NCBI RefSeq assembly: GCF_009857835.1
Contig: NZ_WWCL01000001.1
Span: 124,001 to 188,000, forward strand
Length of the DNA: 64,000 nucleotides
Direction of reading: 5' to 3'
Source: Duganella fentianensis
Lineage (GTDB): Bacteria > Pseudomonadota > Gammaproteobacteria > Burkholderiales > Burkholderiaceae_D
A model generated the notes under the pieces. It saw nothing but the letters and a program-made list of their open reading frames with translations. It was not told the DNA's origin and searched no databases. The position numbers and the translations under genes are program-made. Below are positions 1 through 11,633 of the stretch, piece after piece. The first letter of the stretch is position 1. Each line of letters starts with the position of its first letter.

Positions 1-285
1 ATCGAGGCAGACCAGATGGTCGTGGTGCGAGCCCTGATTCAGTTCGAAGATGGCTTTGCCCGTCTCGAAATGATTGCGGTGAAGCAAGCCAGCCTGTTCG
101 AACTGGGTCAGTACGCGATAGACGGTGGCCAGGCCCACATCCATGTTGTCTGCCAGTAAGATTTTGTACACATCCTCGGCGGTCAGATGGCGTACATCGC
201 TGTTCTGGAAAATATCCAGAATTTTCAGACGTGGCAGCGTGGCTTTCAGGCCGCTGGCCTTCAGATCGTTAGGATTGTTACCCAT
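1..285 (-). CDS. fur: Ferric uptake regulator Fur (3' part missing, cut by window edge)
   Basis: Iron-responsive DNA-binding repressor. The visible 95 codons run from an ATG at 283-285 off the left edge with no stop. The N-terminal winged-helix domain is present: a Fur-like opening ([16 protein letters not shown]), the recognition region around [15 protein letters not shown], and the start of the metal-binding part, [11 protein letters not shown], whose His residues and first Cys are ligands in the family. It is divergent from bamE, an arrangement common in Burkholderiales. The dimerisation domain lies outside the window, so the C-terminus cannot be judged. Confidence 0.95.
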   Translation of the reverse strand, partial: MGNNPNDLKASGLKATLPRLKILDIFQNSDVRHLTAEDVYKILLADNMDVGLATVYRVLTQFEQAGLLHRNHFETGKAIFELNQGSHHDHLVCLD

Positions 286-398
286 GGTGGCGACTCTTAC
301 GGTGGTGTTATTCAGTGCTGGTGAGGCGACAGTTTAACGTACTCCGGCGCTGGCCGCAGCAACGTTGCGGCGGCGCGTACGCCGCGCCGCACGGCAAT

Positions 399-426
399 TT
401 GCAATGTTTTACATTTTAGTTATATA
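399..426 (+). promoter_or_regulatory. Candidate sigma-70 promoter for bamE
   Basis: TTGCAA at 399-404 and TATATA at 421-426 are separated by 16 bases in the AT-rich part of the fur-bamE gap. The leader to the bamE ATG would be about 125 bases. The GC-rich inverted stretch at 370-395 just upstream could be structural. Motif matching only. Confidence 0.5.
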
Positions 427-557
427 AAACAAGGACATACTGCCGGAATTGATGGATAATGCCTGCGCAAACTGTGCCCGGCTGGCCCCATCGTGCATCA
501 TGTGCATTATGATATAGCGTTTTTCGGCACTTCCGCTCGAACCGATTGAGGATAAAC

Positions 558-1103
558 ATGCGCGTCACCCAGGCACCAAAGCCGACCAAGTTGCAGTCCA
601 CTCCACGCCGTCTGCCTGTGCTGGCAGCAGCTGTCTTCGCGCTGGCACTGTCCGGCTGCGCCACCAAGACCACGCTGGGCGAGAAATCCACGGAAGTGAA
701 AGAAACCGGTACCACGCTGGATGCGAGCAAGGGCGCGCAGACCACGACCATCACCCAGCTGCAGAAGTTCATGTGGTTCTTCTCGCCGTACCGTCCCGAC
801 ATTCAGCAAGGTAACTTCGTATCGGAAGAAATGCTGGCCCAGCTCAAGGTGGGCATGACGCGCGATCAGGTGCGTTTCATCTTTGGCAGCTCGCTGCTGG
901 AAGATCCTTTCCATGGCAATCGCTGGGACTACCCGTTCCGCATGGCCAAGGGTAACGGCGAGCTGACCACCAGCCGCGTGATCGTGTTCTTCGACAAAGA
1001 AGGCCGCGTGGAACGCTGGGAAGGCGGCAATCTGCCAACGGAAAAAGAATACATCGCCCGCATTGCCGGCCCGGCGCCGCAAATCAAGGCGAGCGACAAA
1101 TAA
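558..1103 (+). CDS. bamE: Outer membrane protein assembly factor BamE (OmlA/SmpA lipoprotein)
   Basis: Small lipoprotein of the BAM complex that folds beta-barrel proteins into the outer membrane. The ATG at 558 is preferred over an in-frame TTG at 546 because GAGG (548-551) sits at ribosome-binding distance. The 181-residue product has a signal peptide ending in a lipobox (LALSGC, about residue 34). The BamE fold signature follows: [19 protein letters not shown], then [25 protein letters not shown]. It is divergent from fur, as in many betaproteobacteria, and 11 bases upstream of dapB. Confidence 0.95.
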   Translation: MRVTQAPKPTKLQSTPRRLPVLAAAVFALALSGCATKTTLGEKSTEVKETGTTLDASKGAQTTTITQLQKFMWFFSPYRPDIQQGNFVSEEMLAQLKVGMTRDQVRFIFGSSLLEDPFHGNRWDYPFRMAKGNGELTTSRVIVFFDKEGRVERWEGGNLPTEKEYIARIAGPAPQIKASDK

Positions 1104-1114
1104 CAGAGGAATAC

Positions 1115-1924
1115 ATGAGTGACATGAATATCGCCATTGCTGGCGCTGGTGGCCGCATGGGCCGTATCCTGATCGAAGCCGTGCTGGCTGCGCCCGATGC
1201 GCGTCTGGCCGGTGCGCTCGATCGTGCCGGCGGCAGCAATATCGGCAGCGACGCTGCAGCCTTCCTCGGCCAGCCGGCCGGTGTGGCCGTGGCGGCCGAG
1301 CTGGCGCAGGGTCTGGCTGGTGCGCAGTACCTGATCGACTTCACCCGTCCGGAAGGCACGCTCGAACATCTGGCCTACTGCGCCGAGCATGGCATCAAGA
1401 TGGTGATCGGCACCACCGGCTTCGACGAAGCGGGCAAGGCTGCGATTGCCGAGGCGGCCAAGAAAACCGCCATCGTGTTCTCGCCTAACTTCAGCGTGGG
1501 CGTGAACGTTACGCTCAAGCTGCTGGAGCAGGCTGCCAAGGCGCTGTCCGTGGGCTACGACATCGAAGTGATCGAAGCGCACCACCGCTACAAGGTCGAC
1601 GCGCCTTCGGGCACGGCCCTGAAAATGGGCGAAGTGCTGGCCGGTGCCCTGGGCCGCGACCTGAAAGACTGCGCCGTGTACGCGCGCGAAGGCGTGACGG
1701 GCGAGCGTGATCCATCCTCGATCGGCTTCGCTACCATCCGTGGCGGCGACATCGTGGGCGACCACACCGTGCTGTTTGCCGGTATCGGTGAACGCATCGA
1801 AATCAGCCACAAATCCAGTAGCCGCGTGACTTACGCGCATGGTTCGCTGCGCGCCTGCCGCTTCCTGGCGGACAAGAGCACCGGTCTGTATGACATGTAC
1901 GACGTGCTGGCGCTGAACGGATGA
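1115..1924 (+). CDS. dapB: 4-hydroxy-tetrahydrodipicolinate reductase DapB
   Basis: NAD(P)H-dependent reductase of the lysine and diaminopimelate pathway, cytoplasmic. The 269-residue length matches the family (E. coli about 273). The dinucleotide-binding loop AGAGGRMGR is at the N-terminus, GTTGF lies near residue 105, and the catalytic signature [15 protein letters not shown] (His general acid/base and Lys) is near residues 157-171. A strong AGAGGA ribosome site precedes the ATG. The stop overlaps the exbB start (ATGATG at 1921-1926), which suggests translational coupling. Confidence 0.97.
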   Translation: MSDMNIAIAGAGGRMGRILIEAVLAAPDARLAGALDRAGGSNIGSDAAAFLGQPAGVAVAAELAQGLAGAQYLIDFTRPEGTLEHLAYCAEHGIKMVIGTTGFDEAGKAAIAEAAKKTAIVFSPNFSVGVNVTLKLLEQAAKALSVGYDIEVIEAHHRYKVDAPSGTALKMGEVLAGALGRDLKDCAVYAREGVTGERDPSSIGFATIRGGDIVGDHTVLFAGIGERIEISHKSSSRVTYAHGSLRACRFLADKSTGLYDMYDVLALNG

Positions 1925-2595
1925 TGCCCAACCAATTCACCCTGACCAGTTACTGGGAACAGGGCGACGCCATCAGCCACGTTGTGGCGCTGGTGTTGCT
2001 GGCGATGTCGCTGGTGAGCTGGTTTTTCATCCTATCCAAAACGCTGGCCGCGTGGCGTATCCGTCGCAGCGCGCCAGCCGTACAGCAGTTCTGGCAGGCG
2101 CCCACGCTCAGCGATGGCGTGGCTGCCCTGAACGCGGCCGATCCCGAACAGATTTACGCGCCGCTGGCGCAGCAGGGCGCTGCCTTGCAGCAGGCCGCCC
2201 AGGCGGGCAGCCGTTCGCTGAGTGCCGAACTGGCACCGGCCGCGCAGAGCACCCGCGTGCTGCGCGATGCCATCCAGCGTGCTACCAACAAACTGGAAAG
2301 CGGCCTGACAGTGCTGGCCTCTATCGGTGCTACCGCGCCATTCGTTGGCCTGCTCGGCACCGTGTGGGGCATCTACCATGCACTGGCCAATGTGTCGGCG
2401 CATGGCACGGTGCAGATCGACAAAGTGGCTGGCCCCGTGGGCGAAGCGCTGATCATGACGGCCATAGGCCTGACGGTGGCGATACCTGCCGTACTCGCGT
2501 ATAACGGTTTCAACCGCGTCAACCGCCTCACGCTGGCTGAACTCGATGCCTTTGCCTACGACCTGCAAGCCTATCTGACGCGCAGCTCCGAGTAA
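1921..2595 (+). CDS. exbB: ExbB/TolQ/MotA-family proton channel subunit
   Basis: Inner-membrane stator subunit that, with ExbD, uses the proton gradient to energise TonB (or TolA). The 224 residues carry one N-terminal membrane segment (about 20-45) and two later ones (about 125-150 and 175-195). The conserved core is [18 protein letters not shown] then [18 protein letters not shown]. It starts inside the dapB stop codon and exbD follows after 35 bases. No tonB or tolA gene is in the window, so assignment to the TonB rather than the Tol system rests on the pair structure and length. Confidence 0.88.
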   Translation: MMPNQFTLTSYWEQGDAISHVVALVLLAMSLVSWFFILSKTLAAWRIRRSAPAVQQFWQAPTLSDGVAALNAADPEQIYAPLAQQGAALQQAAQAGSRSLSAELAPAAQSTRVLRDAIQRATNKLESGLTVLASIGATAPFVGLLGTVWGIYHALANVSAHGTVQIDKVAGPVGEALIMTAIGLTVAIPAVLAYNGFNRVNRLTLAELDAFAYDLQAYLTRSSE

Positions 2596-2630
2596 GCGCA
2601 GCAAGCAAGAGACTACACGAGGAGCACGGC

Positions 2631-3053
2631 ATGAGCTTCGGCGCATTCAATCACCACCGCAATCCCGGCCCCATGGCCGACATCAACGTCACCCCCATGG
2701 TGGATGTGATGCTGGTGCTGCTGGTGATCTTTATCCTGAGCGCGCCCATGCTGAGCAATGCCGTCAAGCTGGAATTACCGAGCGCCGATGCGGGCGCCAG
2801 CAGCCAGCAGGCGGCCACCGTGCTGCTGGCCATTGATGGCGCGGGGCAGATTTACTGGAACAATGATCCGGTCGATAGCGCAGCACTGGAAACGCGGCTG
2901 GAACAGGCCGCGACCCTGTCGCCACAACCGGAACTGCAGCTGCGGGCCGACAAGAACACGCGCTATGAAGTGGTGGCGCAGGTGATGGCGGCCGCGCAGC
3001 AGCAGGGCTTAAGCAAACTGGGCTTCGTTACCGCCCCCAAGAAAGAGAAATAA
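2631..3053 (+). CDS. exbD: ExbD/TolR-family biopolymer transport protein
   Basis: Partner of the upstream ExbB. The 140-residue protein has a short cytoplasmic N-terminus, one membrane segment (about 20-43) and a periplasmic domain. The motif NVTPMVDVMLVLLVIFI places the essential membrane aspartate at residue 25, the same position as in E. coli ExbD. A good GAGGAG ribosome site precedes the ATG. It is in the dapB-exbB-exbD-barstar run and could energise the TonB-dependent receptor near 26 kb, although that link is only inference. Confidence 0.9.
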   Translation: MSFGAFNHHRNPGPMADINVTPMVDVMLVLLVIFILSAPMLSNAVKLELPSADAGASSQQAATVLLAIDGAGQIYWNNDPVDSAALETRLEQAATLSPQPELQLRADKNTRYEVVAQVMAAAQQQGLSKLGFVTAPKKEK

Positions 3054-3054
3054 T

Positions 3055-3381
3055 ATGGCTACCGCCGAACTGAATGGTGCCGCGATCACCGATTTCGCCA
3101 GCTTCCACGCTGCCTGCAAGGCTGCGCTGGGTTTCCCCGACACGTATGGCAATAGCATGGATGCGTGGGTGGACTGCCTGAGCTATCTGCGCGACGATGA
3201 CAGCATGAGCAAGTTCCGTCTGAAGCCGAACGAGGTGCTGGAAATCGTCATCAAGGACGGCGCTGCCATGCAGGCCGCCGTGCCCGATATTCTGGAAGAA
3301 GTGACTTACTGCGTGGCCGGCATCAACGAACGCTACGAAGACTACGGCGAGAAGCCGGCACTGAAACTGACCCTGCGTTAA
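3055..3381 (+). CDS. Barstar-family protein (RNase-inhibitor fold)
   Basis: A 108-residue acidic protein with the barstar pattern: a short beta strand (AELNGAAI), a helix, then FPDTYGNSMDAWVDCLSYL, the usual YG-x-NxDAxxDCL region that packs against barnase, and a C-terminal strand. Bacillus barstar (about 90 residues) inhibits the secreted RNase barnase. Chromosomal homologues in betaproteobacteria are common and mostly of unknown partner. No barnase/RNase gene is adjacent here. It begins one base after the exbD stop, so it is likely the last gene of the dapB operon. Confidence 0.85.
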   Translation: MATAELNGAAITDFASFHAACKAALGFPDTYGNSMDAWVDCLSYLRDDDSMSKFRLKPNEVLEIVIKDGAAMQAAVPDILEEVTYCVAGINERYEDYGEKPALKLTLR

Positions 3382-4208
3382 ACTGCGGCACCCGCTGGCA
3401 CGGCATTCGGAATCTGCGCCTTGGCGCCCGTTTCGCCCGGTGCCAGCGTCAGCACTTCGTAACCCGTCTCCGTCACCAGCACCATGTGCTCCCACTGCGC
3501 CGACAGCGATTTGTCGCGCGTCTCCACCGTCCAGCCATCGGCCAGTTCGCGCGTGGGCGCCTTGCCCGCGTTGATCATCGGTTCGATGGTGAACAGCATG
3601 CCCGGCTTGAGTACCACGCCCTGACCGGGACGGCCGTAGTGCGCCACCTGCGGATCATCGTGATAGATGGTGCCGATGCCGTGGCCGCAGTAGTCGAGCA
3701 CCACGCTGTAGCCGGCCTTTTCCGCTATGGTCTGGATCGCGAAGCCCACATCGCCCAAGGTAGCACGTGGTTTGACGGCACGGATGCCGGCCCACATGGC
3801 GGCATAGGTGGTTTCCACCAGCTTGCGCGCGGCCTTGGACGGTTCGCCCACGTAGTACATGCGGCTGGTGTCGCCGAACCAGCCATCCTTGATGACGGCC
3901 ACATCGATGTTGATGATATCGCCATCTTTCAGTATCTGGATTTCCGACGGAATGCCGTGGCACACCACATGGTTGACCGAGCTGCACACGGTGGCCGGGA
4001 AGCCGCCATAGCCCACGTTGGCCGGTATCGCCTTCTGCACATTGACGATGTACTCGTTGCATAGACGGTCCAGATAGGCCGTGCTGACACCAGCGCGGAT
4101 GTGCGGGCCTATCATGGTCAGCACATCAGCCGCCAGCTGGGCGGCCACGCGGGCCTGTGCGATCTGTTCTGGCGTCTTGTTGTGGTTGGTGGGGCTACGG
4201 CGGGACAT
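3378..4208 (-). CDS. map: Methionine aminopeptidase, type I
   Basis: Removes the initiator methionine from nascent proteins; dinuclear metal enzyme of the pita-bread fold. The 276-residue length fits type I. Metal ligands are visible in order: Asp in NIDVAVIKDGWFGD, Asp in GDTSRMY, His in CGHGIG, Glu in FTIEPM and Glu in QWEHMVLVT. It is convergent with the barstar gene and the two stop codons share the bases TTAA (3378-3381), so there is no room for a terminator between them. In many proteobacteria map sits beside rpsB; here it does not. Confidence 0.96.
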   Translation of the reverse strand: MSRRSPTNHNKTPEQIAQARVAAQLAADVLTMIGPHIRAGVSTAYLDRLCNEYIVNVQKAIPANVGYGGFPATVCSSVNHVVCHGIPSEIQILKDGDIINIDVAVIKDGWFGDTSRMYYVGEPSKAARKLVETTYAAMWAGIRAVKPRATLGDVGFAIQTIAEKAGYSVVLDYCGHGIGTIYHDDPQVAHYGRPGQGVVLKPGMLFTIEPMINAGKAPTRELADGWTVETRDKSLSAQWEHMVLVTETGYEVLTLAPGETGAKAQIPNAVPAGAAV

Positions 4209-4253
4209 GAGGGGCCTTCTTTTTCAGATAAGGCCGATATTCTGCCACAAGCC

Positions 4254-4619
4254 TTAGCGCACCGCTGACGGATCAAAATGCGGGTTGTCGATCAGGCAAA
4301 GCAGATTGCCGAACGGATCGGCCAGTTCCACCGTGCGGATGCCGTCGCCCACGTCCTGAATTGCGCCATGGATGGCCGCGCCCAGTGCTACGATGCGCGC
4401 CACTTCCGCATCGATATCGTCCACGCCCCAGTAGACCATGCTGCCGCCAGTGCCCGCTGTGCCGTCCGGGATCAGGCCCAGTTCGAAGCCGCCGATGGAA
4501 AAGCCCACATAAAACGGCTGGTCGAAGTAGGGCGCTACACCGAATACGCTTTCATACCATGCTTTGGCGGCGGCCAGATCGGCGACCGGATAAGCGGCCG
4601 TGCGTAGTCCTTTGATCAT
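4254..4619 (-). CDS. VOC (glyoxalase/bleomycin-resistance fold) family protein
   Basis: The chosen ATG (4617-4619, reading MIKGLRTAAYPV) is preceded by a GGGAGT ribosome site; the longer upstream reading frame has no such support. The 121-residue product has the paired beta-alpha-beta-beta-beta pattern of VOC proteins (VADLAAAKAWYESVFGVAP, then WGVDDIDAEVARIVALGA and ELADPFGNLLCLIDNP). These usually bind a metal or a hydrophobic ligand. Substrate unknown. It lies downstream of, and in the same direction as, an AraC-type regulator. Confidence 0.85.
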   Translation of the reverse strand: MIKGLRTAAYPVADLAAAKAWYESVFGVAPYFDQPFYVGFSIGGFELGLIPDGTAGTGGSMVYWGVDDIDAEVARIVALGAAIHGAIQDVGDGIRTVELADPFGNLLCLIDNPHFDPSAVR

Positions 4620-4692
4620 GCTGTACTCCCGTGAGATGTCGAAAACGCCATCTTGGCACAAGTGCCGCATGCGCGATTGGAAAAATGGAAAG

Positions 4693-4710
4693 TGCGGGCA
4701 GTAGCCCGCA
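4693..4710 (-). terminator. Possible terminator after the AraC-type gene
   Basis: A perfect 7-bp stem (TGCGGGC/GCCCGCA) with an AGTA loop lies immediately past the stop of the AraC-type gene. On the minus strand it is followed by a discontinuous T-rich stretch (CTTTCCATTTTT), so termination would be moderate at best. Confidence 0.45.
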
Positions 4711-4713
4711 GTT

Positions 4714-5505
4714 TCAGGCGCTGAGAAGGAAGCGCTGCGGGGCGGCACCGGCGAACTGCTGGAAATCGTGGATCAGGTGGGACTGGTCGAAATAGCCGCA
4801 GGTCAGCGCCAGTTCGCTCCAGTCGGGTGCGGCCGTGTGGCGCAGGGCTGCCGTAGCGCGGCGGAAGCGGCAGATGCGCGCATACAGCTTGGGTGTCAGG
4901 CCCACGCGCTGGCGGAACAGGGCAGCCAGATGCTGGCGCGAGACGCCCAGCCGTGCCGCCAGATCATCGATGCGCAGGCTGCCGTCGCTGCTTTCCAGCG
5001 CGGCCAGCGCATAGCGGATCAGGCCTGCGGCATGCTGTTCCGCCTGCACGGCAGCAGCGGGGGCGGCCTGCGCGGCGTGCAGGCGTTGTAGCAGATAGGC
5101 TTCGATCAGGGCGAGGCGCTGGCGCTCCGGCTGCTCGCGCTTCCACAGGGCGTCGGCCAGCCGGGCTGCATCGCTGTCGCCCCATAGCAGAGCTATATCG
5201 GCGCGCTGGTCGTTCAGTTCCTGCAGGGGCGTGCGCAGGAACAGCCCCGCCGCCCCGGCCTTGAAACGTACGGCCAGCGTGCGGCGCGCGTCGCTACCGG
5301 CGGCCAGTATCGGGCTGCTCATCATGCCGACCACAAAGGCGCTATGGGGCGTGCGGCCGGACTGGCCGCCATCCTGCCACAGGATGTCCACGCAGTTATC
5401 GGGCAGCACCCTGTGCTGGCTGGCGTGGGCAGGCGCGCGGGCTGCCCACAGGCAGTCCACATAGGCGGCCAGCGCCGGCCGGGGAGGGTATTCACGGTAG
5501 TACAT
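4714..5505 (-). CDS. AraC-family transcriptional regulator with DUF6597-type N-terminus
   Basis: A 263-residue regulator. The N-terminal half (MYYREYPPRPALAAYVDCLW, RVLPDNCVDILW) resembles the DUF6597 ligand-sensing domain often seen in such regulators. The C-terminal third holds two helix-turn-helix motifs: LRIDDLAARLGVSRQHLAALF and a second ending CGYFDQSHLIHDFQQFAG, the classic AraC signature. The downstream VOC gene (4254-4619) is in the same direction and is the most likely local target, though that is only an inference from position. Confidence 0.88.
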   Translation of the reverse strand: MYYREYPPRPALAAYVDCLWAARAPAHASQHRVLPDNCVDILWQDGGQSGRTPHSAFVVGMMSSPILAAGSDARRTLAVRFKAGAAGLFLRTPLQELNDQRADIALLWGDSDAARLADALWKREQPERQRLALIEAYLLQRLHAAQAAPAAAVQAEQHAAGLIRYALAALESSDGSLRIDDLAARLGVSRQHLAALFRQRVGLTPKLYARICRFRRATAALRHTAAPDWSELALTCGYFDQSHLIHDFQQFAGAAPQRFLLSA

Positions 5506-5559
5506 GGCGCCAGTATGCCATGCGCGCAGGCGAAGCCGCGCAGGAGGGGCTGGGGACGG

Positions 5560-8243
<2,684 letters not shown>

Positions 8244-8255
8244 GCTAGGATAACT

Positions 8256-8807
8256 ATGACGATGAATCTGGCATGGCGCCGGCTGGCCCGGCTGATCGGA
8301 CTGTCGCTGCTGCTGACGCTGTCGGCCTGCGGCTTCCACCTGCGTGGCGAAGGCGGGCATTACACCCTGCCTTTCCCGACGATGTATGTGGGCCTGCCGG
8401 ATGCATCGCCGCTGGCGATCGACCTGAAACGTAATATCCGCGCCAATGGCGGCACCACCGTGGTGGCCGCTGCCAAAGACGCCGATGGCGTGATCGAGGT
8501 GCTGACCAATCCGGAGAAGACCCGTACCAAAACCATTCTGTCGCTGAACAGCAATGGCCGCGTGCGACAATATCTGCTGTCGTACAACATCGTGTTCCGG
8601 GTACTGGACCGGCAGGGTAACGAGTTGCTGGCGCCGACGCAGATTTTGCTGACCCGCCCGATCGACTTCAATGAAACCCAGCTGCTGGCGAAAGAGCAGG
8701 AAGAAGCCCTGCTGTACAAGGACATGCAGACCGATCTGGTGCAGCAGATGATGCGCCGTATCGCTGCCATCAAGCCGCCACAGATCTCCGTGCCGGCCAG
8801 CCGCTAG
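8256..8807 (+). CDS. lptE: LPS-assembly lipoprotein LptE
   Basis: Outer-membrane lipoprotein that plugs the LptD barrel and helps insert lipopolysaccharide. The 183 residues begin with a signal peptide and lipobox LTLSACGFHLRG; the CGFHLRG context is typical of LptE. The rest shows the secretion_LptE fold (VLDRQGNELLAPTQILLTRPIDFNETQLLAKEQEE is recognisable in part). It sits between leuS and holA, the standard leuS-lptE-holA order. Confidence 0.94.
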   Translation: MTMNLAWRRLARLIGLSLLLTLSACGFHLRGEGGHYTLPFPTMYVGLPDASPLAIDLKRNIRANGGTTVVAAAKDADGVIEVLTNPEKTRTKTILSLNSNGRVRQYLLSYNIVFRVLDRQGNELLAPTQILLTRPIDFNETQLLAKEQEEALLYKDMQTDLVQQMMRRIAAIKPPQISVPASR

Positions 8808-8815
8808 GGCACACC

Positions 8816-9832
8816 ATGCAACTGCGGCTAGAGGCACTGGACGGCCACTTAAGCAAGGCGCTGGCGCCACTGTATGTGATCACCAGCGACGAGCATCTGC
8901 TGGCGCTGGAAGCGGCGGACAAGATCCGCCGCACGGCGCGTGCGCAAGGCTATTCCGAGCGCGACGTGCTGACGGTAGAACGCAGCTTCAAATGGGGCGA
9001 ACTGCTGGCTGCCAATCAGGCGCTATCGCTGTTCGGCGACAAGAAGCTGATCGAGCTACGTATCCCCACCGGCAAGCCGGGCAAGGATGGCGGCGCCGCA
9101 CTACAAAGTTATGTGCAAGACCTGAGTCCCGATAACCTGACGCTGATTACCCTGCCCAAGCTGGACTGGCAGACGCAGAAAGCGGCGTGGGTGGCCAGCC
9201 TGCAGCAGGCTGCCGTGTATATCGACATACCGCAGGTAGAACGGACTCAGTTACCCAATTGGATAGGCCAGCGCCTTGCCGCACAAGGGCAGAGCGCTGA
9301 CCGGCAGAGCATAGATTTCATCGCCGATCGCGTGGAAGGCAATCTGTTGGCGGCCCATCAGGAAATTCAGAAACTGGCCCTGCTGCACGAGCCGGGCAAG
9401 CTGACCTACGAACAGGTGCACGATGCTGTGCTGAACGTGGCGCGTTACGACGTGTTCAAGCTCAGTGAAGCGATGCTGGCCGGTGATCCGGCGCGGCTGG
9501 TGCGCATGCTGGAAGGCTTGCAGGGTGAGGGCGAAGCTTTGCCGCTGGTGCTGTGGGCCGTGACGGAAGAAATCCGCACGCTGCTCAAGCTCAAGGCAGG
9601 CATGACGCAGGGGCGGCCACTCGGTGCGCTGCTCAAGGAGTACCGCATCTGGGGGCCGAAGGAACGCATGATGGAGCCGGCATTGCGCCGCATTTCGCTC
9701 GCTACGCTGGAAGCGGCAATGCAGGACGCAGCGCAGGTAGACAAGATGATCAAAGGCTTGCGCGCCAAAGCGCATGCCGGCGACGCGTGGGATGCAATGC
9801 TGCAGCTGGCATTGAACGTCGCGCGCGGTTAG
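8816..9832 (+). CDS. holA: DNA polymerase III delta subunit
   Basis: Clamp-loader subunit that opens the beta sliding clamp. The 338-residue protein has the family pattern: an N-terminal region with [20 protein letters not shown], a middle AAA-like section ([21 protein letters not shown]) and a C-terminal helical collar domain with the LLKLKAGM and [13 protein letters not shown] stretches. The start follows the lptE stop by 8 bases. Gene order with lptE supports the call. Confidence 0.95.
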   Translation: MQLRLEALDGHLSKALAPLYVITSDEHLLALEAADKIRRTARAQGYSERDVLTVERSFKWGELLAANQALSLFGDKKLIELRIPTGKPGKDGGAALQSYVQDLSPDNLTLITLPKLDWQTQKAAWVASLQQAAVYIDIPQVERTQLPNWIGQRLAAQGQSADRQSIDFIADRVEGNLLAAHQEIQKLALLHEPGKLTYEQVHDAVLNVARYDVFKLSEAMLAGDPARLVRMLEGLQGEGEALPLVLWAVTEEIRTLLKLKAGMTQGRPLGALLKEYRIWGPKERMMEPALRRISLATLEAAMQDAAQVDKMIKGLRAKAHAGDAWDAMLQLALNVARG

Positions 9833-9851
9833 CACAGCGAAAGCAATCACG

Positions 9852-11123
9852 ATGGATATCAAGCACTACATGGAACAACTGGGTCAGCAGGCACGCGCAG
9901 CATCGCGCGCCATGGCCCGCGCCGACAGCGCCACCCGCAATCACGCCCTGACGCTGATTGCCGACGCGATCGAGCGCGATGCGGCGCAACTGCGCGCTGC
10001 CAACCAGATGGATATGGACGCCGCTGCCGCCAACGGGCTGGCACCGGCCATGCTGGACCGGCTGGCCTTGTCCGACAAGGCGATAGCCACCATGGTGGAA
10101 GGCCTGCGCCAGATCGTCGCGCTGCCTGACCCTATCGGCGAAATCTCGGGCATGAAGTTCCGCCCTAGCGGGATACAGGTGGGCCAGATGCGCGTACCGC
10201 TGGGCGTGATCGGCATCATCTACGAATCGCGTCCGAACGTGACGGTGGATGCTGCAGGGCTGTGCATCAAGAGCGGCAATGCCACCATTCTGCGTGGCGG
10301 TTCGGAAGCCATCCATTGCAACCGCGCGCTGGCCAAGCTGGTCAAGGAAGGTTTGCAGGGCGCCGGTCTGCCGGCTGACGGTGTACAGGTGGTCGATACC
10401 ACTGACCGCGCTGCCGTCGGTGCACTGATCACCATGCCGCAGTATGTGGACGTGATCGTGCCACGCGGCGGCAAGAGCCTGATTGCGCGTCTGATGGCGG
10501 AAGCGACGGTGCCGATGATCAAACATCTGGACGGCATCTGCCACGTGTATATCGATGCGCAGGCCGATATCGAGAAAGCGCTGAAGATCGGTTTCAACGC
10601 CAAGTGCCACCGCTACGGCACCTGCAACACCATGGAAACCCTGCTGGTGCACCGCGCCGTGGCGGCAACCGTGCTGCCGCAACTGGCGCAGCTGTATGCC
10701 ACCAAACAGGTGGAACTGCGCGCCGATGCGGAAGCGCTGGCCATTCTGCAGGCGGCCAACTACCCGCATCTGGTGGCAGCGACGGAAGAGGACTGGGCCA
10801 CCGAATATCTGGCCGCCATCCTGTCGGTGAAAATCGTCGGCAGTATCGACGAGGCGATGGAGCACATCAATCACTATTCGTCCAAGCACACGGAAGCCAT
10901 CATCACGGAGAACTACAGCGACGCCATGCGCTTCCTGCGCGAAGTCGATTCTTCGTCCGTGATGGTGAATGCTTCGACCCGCTTTGCCGATGGTTTCGAG
11001 TATGGTCTGGGGGCGGAAATCGGAATTTCCAACGACAAGCTGCATGCACGCGGCCCGGTCGGACTGGAAGGACTGACTTCGCTGAAATACGTGGTATTTG
11101 GCCACGGGGAAGTACGTAACTAG
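9852..11123 (+). CDS. proA: Gamma-glutamyl phosphate reductase
   Basis: NADPH-dependent second enzyme of proline biosynthesis, aldehyde-dehydrogenase fold. 423 residues, as usual for the family. The nucleotide-binding stretch [20 protein letters not shown] is near residue 115, PRGGKSLI lies near 210, and the catalytic cysteine is in [12 protein letters not shown] (about residue 257). The C-terminus keeps [22 protein letters not shown]. It lies 19 bases after holA. proB is not adjacent. Confidence 0.97.
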   Translation: MDIKHYMEQLGQQARAASRAMARADSATRNHALTLIADAIERDAAQLRAANQMDMDAAAANGLAPAMLDRLALSDKAIATMVEGLRQIVALPDPIGEISGMKFRPSGIQVGQMRVPLGVIGIIYESRPNVTVDAAGLCIKSGNATILRGGSEAIHCNRALAKLVKEGLQGAGLPADGVQVVDTTDRAAVGALITMPQYVDVIVPRGGKSLIARLMAEATVPMIKHLDGICHVYIDAQADIEKALKIGFNAKCHRYGTCNTMETLLVHRAVAATVLPQLAQLYATKQVELRADAEALAILQAANYPHLVAATEEDWATEYLAAILSVKIVGSIDEAMEHINHYSSKHTEAIITENYSDAMRFLREVDSSSVMVNASTRFADGFEYGLGAEIGISNDKLHARGPVGLEGLTSLKYVVFGHGEVRN

Positions 11124-11132
11124 GAAACGCTT

Positions 11133-11549
11133 ATGCTCTGGTTTAAAGCGCTGCACATAATGCTTGTGATCTCGTGGATGGCAGGGGTGTTCTACCTGCC
11201 GCGCATCTTCGTCAATCTGGCGATGGAAACCAACGATGTGGCTATCCAGCGCCTGCTGACCATGGCGCGCAAGCTGTACCGTTTTTCGATGTGGATTTCC
11301 GTGTTCGCCGTGACGGCGGGCGCGATCCTGATCTACCTGCAGTATGGCTGGCAGATGCCGCACTGGCTGCACGCCAAGCTATTTTTCGCGGCACTGCTGA
11401 TCGGCTATCACCACGCTTGTGGCCCGCTGCTGCGCAAATTCGAGAACGGGACTAACCAGCGCAGCCACAAGTGGTTCCGCGTGTTTAACGAGCTGCCTGT
11501 ATTCATGATGCTGGCCATCGTGCTGCTGGTAGTGCTCAAGCCGTTCTAA
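11133..11549 (+). CDS. hemJ: HemJ/CopD-like membrane protein (probable protoporphyrinogen IX oxidase)
   Basis: A 138-residue protein with four predicted membrane segments. It matches the HemJ (UPF0093) pattern: KALHIMLVISWMAGVFYLPR at the N-terminus with the conserved His at residue 8, a central HAKLFFAALLIGYHHA with the conserved Lys, and RVFNELPVFMMLAIVLLVV at the end. HemJ oxidises protoporphyrinogen IX in many bacteria lacking HemG/HemY. The broader CopD-family label is an alternative. hemH is elsewhere in the window at 57.5 kb. Confidence 0.82.
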   Translation: MLWFKALHIMLVISWMAGVFYLPRIFVNLAMETNDVAIQRLLTMARKLYRFSMWISVFAVTAGAILIYLQYGWQMPHWLHAKLFFAALLIGYHHACGPLLRKFENGTNQRSHKWFRVFNELPVFMMLAIVLLVVLKPF

Positions 11550-11584
11550 GCCTGAGCGGCAAAGTAATAAAGTAAGACAGCATA

Positions 11585-11612
11585 GCGCCGGCTGGGACGG
11601 CGCAGTTTTTTT
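11585..11612 (+). terminator. Intrinsic terminator between hemJ and the RlmL-type gene
   Basis: GCGCCG (11585-11590) pairs with CGGCGC (11598-11603) around a 7-base loop and is followed, after two bases, by seven Ts. It ends only about 21 bases before the next ATG. Confidence 0.75.
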
Positions 11613-11633
11613 CAACGGACAAAAGGTACACCT

